The position numbers were made by a program, and so were the translations under genes. A stretch of 11,194 bases of DNA from Acidobacteriaceae bacterium (lineage in GTDB: Bacteria; Acidobacteriota; Terriglobia; Terriglobales; Acidobacteriaceae). The DNA lies in NCBI GenBank assembly GCA_003132825.1, contig PKYX01000175.1, positions 4,996 through 16,189 on the forward strand. Direction: 5' to 3'. A model generated the notes under the pieces. It was not told the DNA's origin. It saw nothing but the letters and a program-made list of their open reading frames with translations, and did not search any database. How positions within the stretch are numbered: position 1 is the first letter of the stretch; every line of letters starts with the position of its first letter. This document shows positions 1 to 7,276 of this stretch, in pieces.

Positions 1-1
1 G

Positions 2-406
2 GCGGAGCAGAAGATCCTGAGTTTGCTCAGGCAGCATTCTCCGGATTTCATCGTGTTGGCGCGCTATATGCAGATTCTCTCGCCCCAATTTGTCGGTGAG
101 TATCCGCAGCGCATCATCAACATCCACCATTCGTTCTTGCCGGCGTTTGTCGGCGCCAGACCGTACCACCAGGCGGTTGAGCGGGGAGTGAAGCTGATTG
201 GCGCCACCAGCCACTACGTCACGGAAGTTCTCGACGACGGCCCGATTATCGAGCAAGACCTGGTGCGCATCTCGCATCGCGATTCGCTTGACGACGTGCT
301 GCAAAAGGGACGCGATTTGGAAAAGGTCGTGCTTTCGCGCGCGGTTCGCTGGCATGTCGAGAACCGGATTCTGCTCTACGGGAAGAAGACGGTCGTATTC
401 ACTTGA
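2..406 (+). CDS. purU: Formyltetrahydrofolate deformylase, C-terminal part (5' end outside window)
   Basis: The reading frame is open from the left edge to a TGA, giving about 134 residues. This is roughly the C-terminal half of a family whose members are about 280-290 residues long. PurU hydrolyses 10-formyltetrahydrofolate to formate and tetrahydrofolate in the cytoplasm, supplying formate and balancing one-carbon pools. The visible part is the formyltransferase-fold domain. It contains the [10 protein letters not shown] segment, with the Asn and His of the catalytic triad, and the [10 protein letters not shown] segment with the Asp. The HHSFLP wording is typical of PurU; the paralogue PurN (GAR transformylase) usually has NIHPSLLP. 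The N-terminal ACT domain, which would confirm PurU, lies outside the window. The TTG at position 23 is only an internal codon. The gene converges on ftsZ and is not functionally part of the division cluster. Confidence 0.9.
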   Translation, partial: AEQKILSLLRQHSPDFIVLARYMQILSPQFVGEYPQRIINIHHSFLPAFVGARPYHQAVERGVKLIGATSHYVTEVLDDGPIIEQDLVRISHRDSLDDVLQKGRDLEKVVLSRAVRWHVENRILLYGKKTVVFT

Positions 407-420
407 GGCCCGACCCGCGC

Positions 421-452
421 CGGAGTCTGGCGGGGTTGTGCCCGCCATTCCG
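421..452 (+). terminator. GC-rich hairpin downstream of purU, possible weak terminator
   Basis: A perfect 6-bp stem, GGCGGG (429-434) with CCCGCC (441-446), encloses a 6-nt loop. CGG (421-423) can pair with CCG (450-452) across an internal loop. It begins about 15 nt after the purU stop codon. No T-run follows on the plus strand, so it is not a canonical intrinsic terminator. It may instead protect the 3' end or assist factor-dependent termination. Confidence 0.3.
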
Positions 453-506
453 AGGCACCCAAAGGGTTATTACGGAACGCTACCCTGAAGCACCCTCCCG
501 AAGGAT

Positions 507-527
507 GAAAAACCCGGCAGCTGCCGG
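507..527 (-). terminator. Rho-independent terminator at the end of the dcw operon
   Basis: Read on the minus strand, the palindrome CCGGCAGCTGCCGG (514-527) begins 5 nt after the ftsZ stop codon and is followed by GTTTTTC. This fits a 5-bp all-GC stem (CCGGC/GCCGG) with an AGCT loop and a five-T tract, the classic intrinsic terminator layout. A second palindrome, GCTGCCGGCAGC (520-531), overlaps it and would form a competing stem next to the stop codon. The T-run lies only on the ftsZ side, so the element should act mainly on the division operon and not on purU. Confidence 0.75.
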
Positions 528-532
528 CAGCG

Positions 533-1759
533 CTAGATCACTTCGCCGCGTTTGCGTAGGAATGCCGGAACATCCAAGTCCTCTTGCTCAAAGTTGGCGA
601 TCATGGCGGTGCGCATGGCATCGAGTGAGACCGGTTCGGTCGAAACCACCTCCGTGGCGGCGTGCTCCATCACCCGGGGGGGAGCAGGCGGTTCGGGTTC
701 CGACGCGGTCTCGGGGAAATCCTCAACGTCTCGCGACACGGCAAAGCTGGCGCGAGCCGCCTCCGAGCGGCGGCGCACCCCGTCACCATCTTTGAATCCG
801 GTTGCGATGACGGTAATTTTCACCGAGTCCTTCATCTTTTCGTCGAGCACCGCACCGAAAATGATGTTGGCATCTTCATGCGCGGCACTTTGGATGATGG
901 TGCAAGCTTCCTGCACTTCGGCAAGCTTGAGCGACGCCGAACCGGTGATATTGATGAGGATGCCGCGAGCGCCGTCGATCGCCCCCGCTTCGAGTAGCGG
1001 CGAAGCGATCGCTTTTTGCGCGGCTTCAATCGCGCGCCGCGTGCCGCTGGCCGTGGCCGCGCCCATCACCGCATAGCCCATGCCAGCCATGATCGCCTTT
1101 ACGTCCGCGAAGTCACGATTGATGATGCCGGGAATGGTGATGATGTCGGAGATTCCCTGCACGCCCTGGCGCAGGATGTCATCGGCGACGCGAAACGATT
1201 CGAAGAAGCCGGCATCCTGCGCCACGGCCAGCAGCTTCTCGTTCGGGATTACGATGGTCGTGTCCACCGACTCCATCAGCTCGGAGACACCGCGCTCGGC
1301 CTGCTGCATCCGGCGCTTGCCCTCGAAGGCAAACGGCTTGGTGACCACGGCGACGGTAAGCGCGCCCATTTCGCTGGCCAGCGATGCGATGATGGGAGCT
1401 GCGCCGGTGCCAGTGCCGCCGCCAAGACCGGTGGTGACAAACACCATGTCCGCGCCTTCGAGCGCTTCGATAATCTTGTCGGAGTCCTCGAGCGCCGCTT
1501 TGCGGCCGATTTCCGGGCTGGCGCCCGCGCCCAAGCCATTGGTGAGCTTGACGCCAAGCTGAATCTTCACCGGCGCGCGCGACATGCGTAGCGCCTGCAG
1601 ATCGGTGTTGGCCGCGACGAACTCAATGTCTTCCATGCCGGCATCAATCATGCGATTAACTGCGTTGCCGCCGCCCCCGCCCACCCCGATGACCTTGATC
1701 CTGGCGTCGTTGCGGGCCTCTTCATTAAAGCTGATGCGAATGTCAGTCTCTTTTTTCAT
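533..1759 (-). CDS. ftsZ: Cell division protein FtsZ (tubulin-like GTPase)
   Basis: FtsZ polymerises with GTP into the Z-ring at the division site and recruits the divisome. The product is 408 residues, a normal length. An N-terminal [14 protein letters not shown] (24-37) starts the nucleotide-binding fold. The tubulin signature GGGTGTG is at 113-119 and IPNEKLL at 171-177. The T7 catalytic loop NRDFADV (214-220) keeps both acidic residues, D216 and D219. A variable Pro/Glu-containing linker (about 325-392) leads to the conserved C-terminal peptide DVPAFLRKR (396-404), which binds FtsA and other partners. I chose the ATG at 1757-1759 because conservation begins there and GGTGG lies 5 nt upstream. 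The frame stays open to about 1882, but that part is not FtsZ-like. The gene is last in the cluster, 204 nt after ftsA, and ends at a strong terminator. Confidence 0.98.
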   Translation of the reverse strand: MKKETDIRISFNEEARNDARIKVIGVGGGGGNAVNRMIDAGMEDIEFVAANTDLQALRMSRAPVKIQLGVKLTNGLGAGASPEIGRKAALEDSDKIIEALEGADMVFVTTGLGGGTGTGAAPIIASLASEMGALTVAVVTKPFAFEGKRRMQQAERGVSELMESVDTTIVIPNEKLLAVAQDAGFFESFRVADDILRQGVQGISDIITIPGIINRDFADVKAIMAGMGYAVMGAATASGTRRAIEAAQKAIASPLLEAGAIDGARGILINITGSASLKLAEVQEACTIIQSAAHEDANIIFGAVLDEKMKDSVKITVIATGFKDGDGVRRRSEAARASFAVSRDVEDFPETASEPEPPAPPRVMEHAATEVVSTEPVSLDAMRTAMIANFEQEDLDVPAFLRKRGEVI

Positions 1760-1963
1760 ATGCGCCACCGTAAAGTGAATTTGGTTACTTGGTTTTGTTG
1801 CCCGTTCCCTCAAACTCCTGCTCACAGAAGCCCCGATCCCTCGCCCGCTCCGAATGCCACCGCAGAGAGTGCGCAGTGGCAAGACGGCAGCCGGCCGCTT
1901 CCGAAAATGTTTCGGAGGCGGATTCTGTTTCTTCTCGTAACACCGTGCCTCCTCTCTCGGTCC
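1760..1963 (-). other. ftsA-ftsZ intergenic region with possible promoter and structured leader
   Basis: This 204-nt gap is the largest in the cluster, and I see no convincing gene in it. It contains the 12-bp inverted repeat listed separately. One weak sigma-70-like pair is visible on the minus strand: TTGCCA (1882-1877) and TGGCAT (1859-1854), 17 nt apart, with a poor -10 box. Known ftsZ genes often have their own promoters and a long leader, so a separate ftsZ transcript start here is plausible but not shown by the sequence. Confidence 0.35.
1895..1921 (-). repeat. 12-bp inverted repeat with 3-nt loop between ftsA and ftsZ
   Basis: The arms 1895-1906 and 1910-1921 are complementary at 11 of 12 positions around a 3-nt loop. 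The exception is T1899/G1917, a G-U wobble in plus-strand RNA and a C-A mismatch in the ftsZ-sense RNA. The inner CCGAAA/TTTCGG stem is perfect. No T-run follows on the minus strand, so a simple terminator is unlikely. Possible roles are mRNA processing or stability, or a site for a dimeric regulator. Confidence 0.6.
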
Positions 1964-3184
1964 CTAGGCGCCCTTGCCCACAAACATGGCCTTGAGCTTC
2001 GAACCCCAGTGATCCTGCTGATGGCCGCGTGCGGTTCGCGCCCGATGCCCGTAGAACACCATGCCGAGAACCGTGACATACTCGGGCTCGGCCAACGTTG
2101 ACGGCATTTTCGCCAGCGGCGTGGGCCAGGACAGGCGCACGGGACGTCGCAAAACGGATTCGGCAATCTCCAGGGTTCCGGGCAAGCGCGAAGCGCCGCC
2201 GCTCAGCACGATTCCTCCCGAGCAAAGATCAAGCATGCCGGCGTGGCGCAAGTTGTCGCGCAGCATTTCGAACAGCTCGCGCGCCCGCGGCTCGAGAATT
2301 TCTCCTACCATGCGCTGCGAAATCAGCCGCGAGGGCCGGTCGCCAACCGAGGGAACTTCGACTTCATTGCCTTCCGGCACGAGAGTGACGATGGCATTGC
2401 CATAAAGCTTCTTGATTCTTTCCGCTTCATTCACCGGCGTACACAAACCGACCGACAGATCGCTGGTGAAATGATCGCCGCCAATAGGAACGACGCCGGT
2501 GTGCGCCACCGCGCCGTCTTGAAACACAATCAGGCTGGTGGAACCGGCTCCCAGATCGGCAAGGCACACGCCCAGTTCGCGCTCATCGGCGCGAAGCGCG
2601 GCATCCGCGCCGGCCAGCGGCTCAAATACGGTGTCATCCACGTGAACGCCGGCGCGGTTCACCGCGGTGATGACATTTTGCGTGGCGCTCGCAGCGGCCG
2701 TGACCATGTGCACGCGGACTTCCAGACGCGTGGCCATCATTCCCAGCGGGTCACGCACACCGCTCTGCTCGTCGAGAATGAACTCCTGTGGCAACAGATG
2801 CAGGATTTCGCGGTCGGCAGGCAGGGGAATCGCGCGAGCCTTCTCCACTGCCATGCGGATTTCGTCGCGTCCAATTTCGCGGGCGCGGGTGCCGAAGCTG
2901 ATTCCGCCGTGCGTATTCACTCCGCGGGCGTGTGAACCGGCGACGCCCAACAGCGCATGTTCAATCGCTGCGCCGGCCACGTCTTCCGCCTGCTCGACCG
3001 CTCTCTGGATCGAGGCTACGGCCTTATCCAACTCCACGATGACGCCCTTGCGCGATCCCCGGGACTCGGTCACACCATGGCCACGATAGCGCAAGCCGCT
3101 TTCGGCGATTTCCGCGACGAGCACGCAGGTCTTGGCGCTGCCCACATCGATTGCCGTCAATAGATTTCCGGATTGGTTTCCCAT
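1964..3184 (-). CDS. ftsA: Cell division protein FtsA (actin-like membrane anchor of FtsZ)
   Basis: FtsA is an actin-fold ATPase that tethers FtsZ filaments to the inner membrane and recruits later divisome proteins. The 406-residue product has the family's usual length. The phosphate-1 motif AIDVGSAKTCVLV is at 11-23, the FtsA-specific SHS2/1C region is roughly 85-165, phosphate-2 DLGAGSTSLIV is at 210-220, and the adenosine motif GGIVLSGGASRLPG is at 323-336. The C-terminus, about residues 392-406 and containing GSKLKAMFVGKG, looks like the membrane-binding amphipathic helix, joined by a short polar linker. The ATG start lies 2 nt after the ftsQ TAG, which points to translational coupling. 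AGGAA sits 11 nt upstream, inside the last ftsQ codons. Confidence 0.97.
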   Translation of the reverse strand: MGNQSGNLLTAIDVGSAKTCVLVAEIAESGLRYRGHGVTESRGSRKGVIVELDKAVASIQRAVEQAEDVAGAAIEHALLGVAGSHARGVNTHGGISFGTRAREIGRDEIRMAVEKARAIPLPADREILHLLPQEFILDEQSGVRDPLGMMATRLEVRVHMVTAAASATQNVITAVNRAGVHVDDTVFEPLAGADAALRADERELGVCLADLGAGSTSLIVFQDGAVAHTGVVPIGGDHFTSDLSVGLCTPVNEAERIKKLYGNAIVTLVPEGNEVEVPSVGDRPSRLISQRMVGEILEPRARELFEMLRDNLRHAGMLDLCSGGIVLSGGASRLPGTLEIAESVLRRPVRLSWPTPLAKMPSTLAEPEYVTVLGMVFYGHRARTARGHQQDHWGSKLKAMFVGKGA

Positions 3185-3186
3185 GC

Positions 3187-4479
3187 CTATGGTTGTTCCT
3201 GGCCCTTGGCAATTGCCGGGCTTGGTTTCTTCTTGGCCGCCACTTGCGAACTTTGCGGGAGCGCGGCTGGGTTTGCTTTCTGTGCCGCCGCCTGCGATTT
3301 CGGAGGCGCGTGCTTCCTTGCGTGCTTCGTCGCCCGTAGAGCGTTGGCGGTGGCTTTTGCCGTAGACCGGCGACGGGCGTCTTTTGTAGATTTTGCAGCG
3401 GATGGCGGTTTCACAGACGCCCTTGCCGGGGACGGGATTAGCAGCGGCTTTGCCGGAAGCCTCTCATACTTGGCCAGGGCCGCCGATTTCACTCCCGCTG
3501 CCATGGCATTTTTGACCGCGGAAAGCGAAAGCGGAGCCGGTTCCATGGCACCGCCCAGGTCCGGATTGACGATAATCTGCCGATCGTAGCGCAGGTCGAC
3601 TGACTCCAGCTTGACGAATTGCTGGCGCCACTGCTGCACGTGAGTGACATAGATCTTGTAGCGATCCAGATAGTCGGAAGATCCGAGGTGGACCAGCACC
3701 TCCCCTTGCGGGTCGCTGACCAGGACCTTCACGTCGTCCGGAGCGGAGAGGTCCACCTCGCTCAGGTCCTGGGAATAGTGCGCACCGCTCGAATCGAGCT
3801 GCCTCATCACATCGCAATAGATTTTCATGCGTGCAGCACGGGTGGATAGCGGTTCTCCGGGATTGGTTCCCAAAATCACCGGGAAGGAGTATTTCTTCTT
3901 GCCCGCCGCAGGCAACTCCATGAGAGTGCCGGTCGCGTCCACCAGCAGGATCTTCGAGCCCACGCGAGCAAACGCCACCGGCGTGCGCTCGTGAATCTCA
4001 ACTCGCAGACGGTTGGGAACGAAGCGCATCACGCTGGCGGATTCGACCCATGGAATCTGCTCCAGTTGCTTCTTGCGCTCGGCCAGGGGAATGAAAAAGA
4101 TGTTGCGGCCAATATCGCCACCCATCACCTCAACGACCTGGGAGCGGGTCACATTGTCCAGGCCGCTGATTTCAATGTCGTCACTCGAGTCCACGCGAAA
4201 ACGCCATGAGCGTTCGCCGTAATGATAGAGAGCGGCAACTGCCATGCCGCACAGCAGTACCAGAGTCAGAGCCATGGCGCCCCAAGTCAGACGACTGGCG
4301 GTTTTTTTGGGGAGTGATCCGCGGCGGACCGAGACACGCTTTTGTCCGCGGAGAAACGGCGATTCGTCCTCCACGTCCAAGTCAAGCAGGCGCGCGTCAT
4401 CCAATTCTTCGCGCACCGGCTCGCCGGCCGTGGGGTATACCTCTTCCTGCGAGATGGTGGAACCGGTTTTCCGAGCCAT
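3187..4479 (-). CDS. ftsQ: Cell division protein FtsQ with POTRA domain and long basic C-terminal tail
   Basis: FtsQ (DivIB family) is a bitopic inner-membrane protein that bridges early and late divisome components, including FtsB/FtsL. The 430-residue protein has an acidic then basic cytoplasmic segment (1-65), one membrane helix (about 66-86), a POTRA domain (about 98-166, beginning IEISGLDNV) and the FtsQ beta domain (about 168-306). From about residue 310 to the end is a low-complexity tail of some 120 residues, about 32 Ala and 23 Lys/Arg against 4 acidic residues, with many Pro and Ser. E. coli FtsQ is about 276 residues and lacks such a tail. I use the ATG at 4477-4479; the adjacent TTG (4480-4482) would add one residue. 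The stop is 2 nt from ftsA. The core identification rests on fold-level pattern and on position before ftsA. Confidence 0.93.
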   Translation of the reverse strand: MARKTGSTISQEEVYPTAGEPVREELDDARLLDLDVEDESPFLRGQKRVSVRRGSLPKKTASRLTWGAMALTLVLLCGMAVAALYHYGERSWRFRVDSSDDIEISGLDNVTRSQVVEVMGGDIGRNIFFIPLAERKKQLEQIPWVESASVMRFVPNRLRVEIHERTPVAFARVGSKILLVDATGTLMELPAAGKKKYSFPVILGTNPGEPLSTRAARMKIYCDVMRQLDSSGAHYSQDLSEVDLSAPDDVKVLVSDPQGEVLVHLGSSDYLDRYKIYVTHVQQWRQQFVKLESVDLRYDRQIIVNPDLGGAMEPAPLSLSAVKNAMAAGVKSAALAKYERLPAKPLLIPSPARASVKPPSAAKSTKDARRRSTAKATANALRATKHARKHAPPKSQAAAQKANPAALPQSSQVAAKKKPSPAIAKGQEQP

Positions 4480-4520
4480 CAACTCAGGTCAATTGTCGTG
4501 GTGAATCGAGAGCGAAAACT

Positions 4521-4526
4521 ACTATA
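4521..4526 (-). promoter_or_regulatory. Possible -10 element of an ftsQ promoter
   Basis: On the minus strand TATAGT (4526-4521) lies about 41 nt upstream of the ftsQ ATG. It sits in an AT-rich stretch (about 4510-4570) that stands out from the GC-rich surroundings. No good -35 hexamer is visible at 16-18 nt, so this is only a candidate internal promoter for ftsQ-ftsA(-ftsZ). Its position after a hairpin that follows murC fits a transcriptional break point. Confidence 0.25.
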
Positions 4527-4564
4527 ACTGCTTTTTTCTGGATGAGATAGAGAAAATTTGGTTC

Positions 4565-4600
4565 GTTTTGCACAGGCCCGTCCCTCCATGGCCTGAAAAC
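4565..4600 (-). repeat. Bulged hairpin between murC and ftsQ
   Basis: CAGGCC (4573-4578) pairs with GGCCTG (4590-4595) around an 11-nt loop. Outside this, GTTTT (4565-4569) pairs with AAAAC (4596-4600) if a 3-nt bulge (4570-4572) is allowed, giving 11 bp in total. It begins 7 nt after the murC stop. No T-run follows on the minus strand, so it may be a partial terminator, an RNA processing site or a 3' stabiliser for the upstream message. Confidence 0.5.
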
Positions 4601-4607
4601 GGACAGG

Positions 4608-6038
4608 CTAGTCAGAGACCGTGGCGGCCGACGGCGCCGGCTCCGCGTGCCCTGCCTCGAGCCTTTCGAGGATCATCGGGCCAATCTGGGACACGCTGCC
4701 AGCGCCCAGAGTGAGGACCATATCGCCCGGTTCGGCGACCGCCGAAACCAAGGTCACGGCCTCCGCGAAAGAGCCGGCATAGGAGACAGCCTTGGTTCCT
4801 TTTTCGCCAATTCGCCGCGCCAGCACTTCGCCCGTAATCCCTTCGATCGGCGGTTCACTGGCGGCATAGATGTCGAGAACAAAGAGTGAGTCGGCGTTCG
4901 CAAACGCAGTCGAGAATTCGTCCATGAGCAACTGGGTGCGCGTGTAGCGATGCGGCTGGAACACCACATGAATCTTACGGAAGCCGCACTGGCGGGCGGC
5001 CGCCAGGGTGGCGCGAATTTCCGTAGGATGATGACCGTAATCGTCGATCACGCTGACTGCGGCCGCCTTTCCGCGCAACTGGAAGCGGCGGTCCACGCCG
5101 CGGAAGTTCTCCAAAGCCGTGCGAATCTGCTCCGCCGGAATGTCCAGCCCGATTCCCACGGCAATCGCGGCCGTCGCGTTCAGAACGTTGTGTGCTCCAG
5201 GCACATGCAGGCGAAACTCGCCCAGATCTTGCCCGCGGTAGCTCACCTGGAAGCGGCTGACGGGCCTACCCTCTGCGGTGTCGAACGCAGCATCTCCCGG
5301 CTTGATGTGGAAGTCCGAGCCGCGCCGGGTCCCGTAGGTTAGTACCCTTCGCCGGACTTGCGGCAGCAAGCGGCGTAAGAGTGGATCGTCATTGCAAACC
5401 ACGATTCCGCCGTAGAAAGGGACGCGATCCATGAAATCCAAGAAAGTCCGCTTCACGTCACGCATGTTGCGGTAACAGTCCATATGCTCGCGGTCGATGT
5501 TAGTCACGACCGAAAGAATCGGTGACAGCTTCAGGAACGAGCGGTCGCTCTCGTCGGCTTCGGCAACCAGATATTGCGACTTCCCCAGGCGCGCATTTGA
5601 ACCCAGGGCGTCGACGCGGCCGCCTACGACCACGGTGGGATCCAGCCCGCCGGCAGCCAGTACCGCAGCGACCATCGACGTCGTCGTGGTCTTGCCGTGC
5701 ATACCGGCAATGGCGATGCCGTACTTCAAGCGCATCAGCTCCGCCAGCATCTCGGCCCGCTGGATGACGGGGATGTGGAGCTTGCGCGCCTCGGCGACCT
5801 CCGGATTGTCCGGAGCGATGGCGGAGTTGGTAACCAGCACCTCGGACCCGGGGATATTCTCGGCGGCATGGCCCTCGAAAATCACCGCGCCCAGAGTCGC
5901 CAAGCGTTGAGTGATGGCGGAGCTTTTTAAGTCCGATCCGGAGACCCGATAGCCCAGGTTCAGCAGGACCTCGGCGATACCACTCATGCCGATGCCGCCG
6001 ATCCCTACGAAATGAACGCGCTGAATTTTGGCAAACAT
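4608..6038 (-). CDS. murC: UDP-N-acetylmuramate--L-alanine ligase
   Basis: MurC is the cytoplasmic ATP-dependent ligase that adds L-Ala to UDP-MurNAc, the first stem-peptide step. The 476-residue product has the three Mur-ligase domains. The N-terminal Rossmann-like domain carries GIGGIGMSG (12-20). The ATP-binding domain carries the P-loop AGMHGKTTTT (111-120) and EADESDRSF (160-168). The C-terminal domain carries DDYGHHPTEI (332-341) and FQPHRYTRT (360-368). The MHGKTTTT and DYGHHPTE motifs separate MurC from MurD/E/F, and no murB fusion is present. The ATG at 6036-6038 gives MFAKIQRVHFVGIGG, the expected start, although no clear Shine-Dalgarno precedes it. The gene lies 74 nt after murG and 128 nt before ftsQ. 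Confidence 0.98.
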   Translation of the reverse strand: MFAKIQRVHFVGIGGIGMSGIAEVLLNLGYRVSGSDLKSSAITQRLATLGAVIFEGHAAENIPGSEVLVTNSAIAPDNPEVAEARKLHIPVIQRAEMLAELMRLKYGIAIAGMHGKTTTTSMVAAVLAAGGLDPTVVVGGRVDALGSNARLGKSQYLVAEADESDRSFLKLSPILSVVTNIDREHMDCYRNMRDVKRTFLDFMDRVPFYGGIVVCNDDPLLRRLLPQVRRRVLTYGTRRGSDFHIKPGDAAFDTAEGRPVSRFQVSYRGQDLGEFRLHVPGAHNVLNATAAIAVGIGLDIPAEQIRTALENFRGVDRRFQLRGKAAAVSVIDDYGHHPTEIRATLAAARQCGFRKIHVVFQPHRYTRTQLLMDEFSTAFANADSLFVLDIYAASEPPIEGITGEVLARRIGEKGTKAVSYAGSFAEAVTLVSAVAEPGDMVLTLGAGSVSQIGPMILERLEAGHAEPAPSAATVSD

Positions 6039-6068
6039 GGGTCGTCAACTAGCCCCGGAGCAACACCG

Positions 6069-6108
6069 ATCCATCCCAAATTCAATCCGCCCAACCCGAA
6101 TTCGATCC
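6069..6108 (-). repeat. Imperfect 20-nt tandem duplication in the murG-murC gap
   Basis: On the minus strand the units 6108-6089 and 6088-6069 both follow the pattern GGATyGAATTyGGG and agree at 15 of 20 positions. They take up over half of the 74-nt spacer between the murG stop and the murC start. No function is evident. It may be an old slippage duplication. Confidence 0.5.
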
Positions 6109-6112
6109 TGGG

Positions 6113-7186
6113 CTAGCCGGGAAGGCCCGCCAACTGGGCCGCCATCGCCGCAATGTCTCGAGCCGCGTGGGGGTGCGACAAACTCCGCGCCGCCCGACTC
6201 ATGCGTTCGAGCCGTGCGGGATCTCCCAGCAGAGCACTGACAGTCTCGGCCAGCCAAACATCGTCCAACTTGGTTTCTTCCAGAACCACGGCGGCGCCGG
6301 CCCGTTCGAGCGCCTGCGCGTTGAATCGCTGGTGATCGTCTGCGGCGCGAGGAAAAGGCACAAAGATCGCCGGCTTCCCGGCGGCGGCGATCTCTGCCAC
6401 TGTACTCGCTCCGGATCGGCAAAGCAGCAAATCTGCCAGAGCGAAAAAACTAGGCATGTCGTTGATAAATCGGGACACCTCTGCCGAGGCGCCCATCCGC
6501 TGATAGGCGGATTGCGCGTCATTGTAGTCGCGCTCTCCGGTCTGATGGATGATGTGGAGGCCCGGCGTCTGTTTCAGCAGTTCCGGCAAGCCTTGCATCA
6601 TTGCCAGATTAATGGCATGCGCTCCTTGGCTTCCACCAAACACCAGCAGCGTGTTTTTTTCGCTCCCCCGGCCCTTCTCGGCCATGTCAAAGAACGCTTG
6701 GCGCACGGGCACACCCGTCACTTCCGCGTTGCGAAAATACCTGGCAGTTTCCTCAAAATGCACCGCCGCCCCGGAGACCCATCGCGCCACCATGCGATTG
6801 GCGAAGCCGGGCACGACGTTGGGCTCAAACGCCAAGGTTGGAGTCCGTTCCAGGATCGCAGCCAGCATGGCCGGTCCGGAAGCGTATCCCCCGACTCCGA
6901 TCACCACATCGGGCTGGAACTCAGAAAGCATTCTGCGGGCAGCCATCACGGCTCCCGGCAACCCAAGGAATGTTTTAAATCGGGTCGCCAGGCTTACGCG
7001 ATTCAGAGCGCCGACTTCAATCAGGCGCAGAGAGAATCCTGCCTCCGGGACCAGCCGATTCTCGATTCCACGCGCGGTGCCGATGAACAGCAGTTCCGCG
7101 CCGTAGGTCTTCTGGAGTTCCTGCGCGATGGCGAGCGCCGGAATCACATGTCCGCCGGTCCCGCCTCCCGCCAGTATGGCACGCAT
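6113..7186 (-). CDS. murG: Undecaprenyl-PP-MurNAc-pentapeptide GlcNAc transferase
   Basis: MurG transfers GlcNAc from UDP-GlcNAc to lipid I, giving lipid II, on the cytoplasmic face of the inner membrane. The 357-residue product has the GT-B (GT28) layout. The N-terminal lipid-acceptor domain has [13 protein letters not shown] (7-19) and GVGGYASGP (97-105). The C-terminal donor domain has FGGSQGA (183-189), [10 protein letters not shown] (256-265) and [10 protein letters not shown] (277-286). Where E. coli MurG has HEQN, this protein reads FEPN (120-123), followed by VVPGFAN. The ATG at 7184-7186 starts [13 protein letters not shown], the expected N-terminus, but has no evident Shine-Dalgarno. 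TATAGT lies 6 nt upstream of the ATG, probably by chance. The gap to ftsW is 90 nt. Confidence 0.97.
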   Translation of the reverse strand: MRAILAGGGTGGHVIPALAIAQELQKTYGAELLFIGTARGIENRLVPEAGFSLRLIEVGALNRVSLATRFKTFLGLPGAVMAARRMLSEFQPDVVIGVGGYASGPAMLAAILERTPTLAFEPNVVPGFANRMVARWVSGAAVHFEETARYFRNAEVTGVPVRQAFFDMAEKGRGSEKNTLLVFGGSQGAHAINLAMMQGLPELLKQTPGLHIIHQTGERDYNDAQSAYQRMGASAEVSRFINDMPSFFALADLLLCRSGASTVAEIAAAGKPAIFVPFPRAADDHQRFNAQALERAGAAVVLEETKLDDVWLAETVSALLGDPARLERMSRAARSLSHPHAARDIAAMAAQLAGLPG

Positions 7187-7220
7187 GCAGTGACTATAAC
7201 CGGAATCAAGTTCAGACTAC

Positions 7221-7261
7221 CGAGCTTCGATCGCCCGGCTCGCCTCAGGAGCGGCCCTCCT
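7221..7261 (-). other. Two small stem-loops between ftsW and murG
   Basis: The 90-nt gap holds two adjacent 5-bp inverted repeats. AGGAG (7247-7251) pairs with CTCCT (7257-7261), and CGAGC (7221-7225) pairs with GCTCG (7238-7242). Neither is followed by a T-run on the minus strand. Stems this short can arise by chance in GC-rich DNA, so a role as an intercistronic RNA structure is weakly supported. Confidence 0.25.
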
Positions 7262-7276
7262 TAAGGTGTTTTCGAT

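Noticed and set aside
552..1591. Overlapping plus-strand frames opposite ftsZ (552-1076, 1016-1591, 1080-1562)
   Set aside because: They are mutually overlapping, low-complexity shadows of ftsZ.
1760..1882. In-frame N-terminal extension of ftsZ by 41 codons from a TTG
   Set aside because: The extension has no FtsZ-like sequence. The ATG at 1757-1759 matches the family start and has a ribosome site.
2243..2935. Open frame of 230 codons on the plus strand opposite ftsA
   Set aside because: It is antisense to ftsA, with no family resemblance and no initiation signal.
3173..3589. Plus-strand frame opposite the ftsQ tail, rich in Ala, Cys and Phe
   Set aside because: It is the complement of the Ala/Lys repeats of the FtsQ tail and has no independent support.
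7192..7197. TATAGT 6 nt upstream of murG as a promoter for a leaderless message
   Set aside because: No -35 box is visible at proper spacing, and a six-base match in a 90-nt spacer is weak evidence.
6167..7264. Open frame of 365 codons on the plus strand opposite murG
   Set aside because: It lies antisense to a clearly recognised gene, has no recognisable motif and no promoter or ribosome site. GC-rich codon usage on the other strand readily creates such frames.
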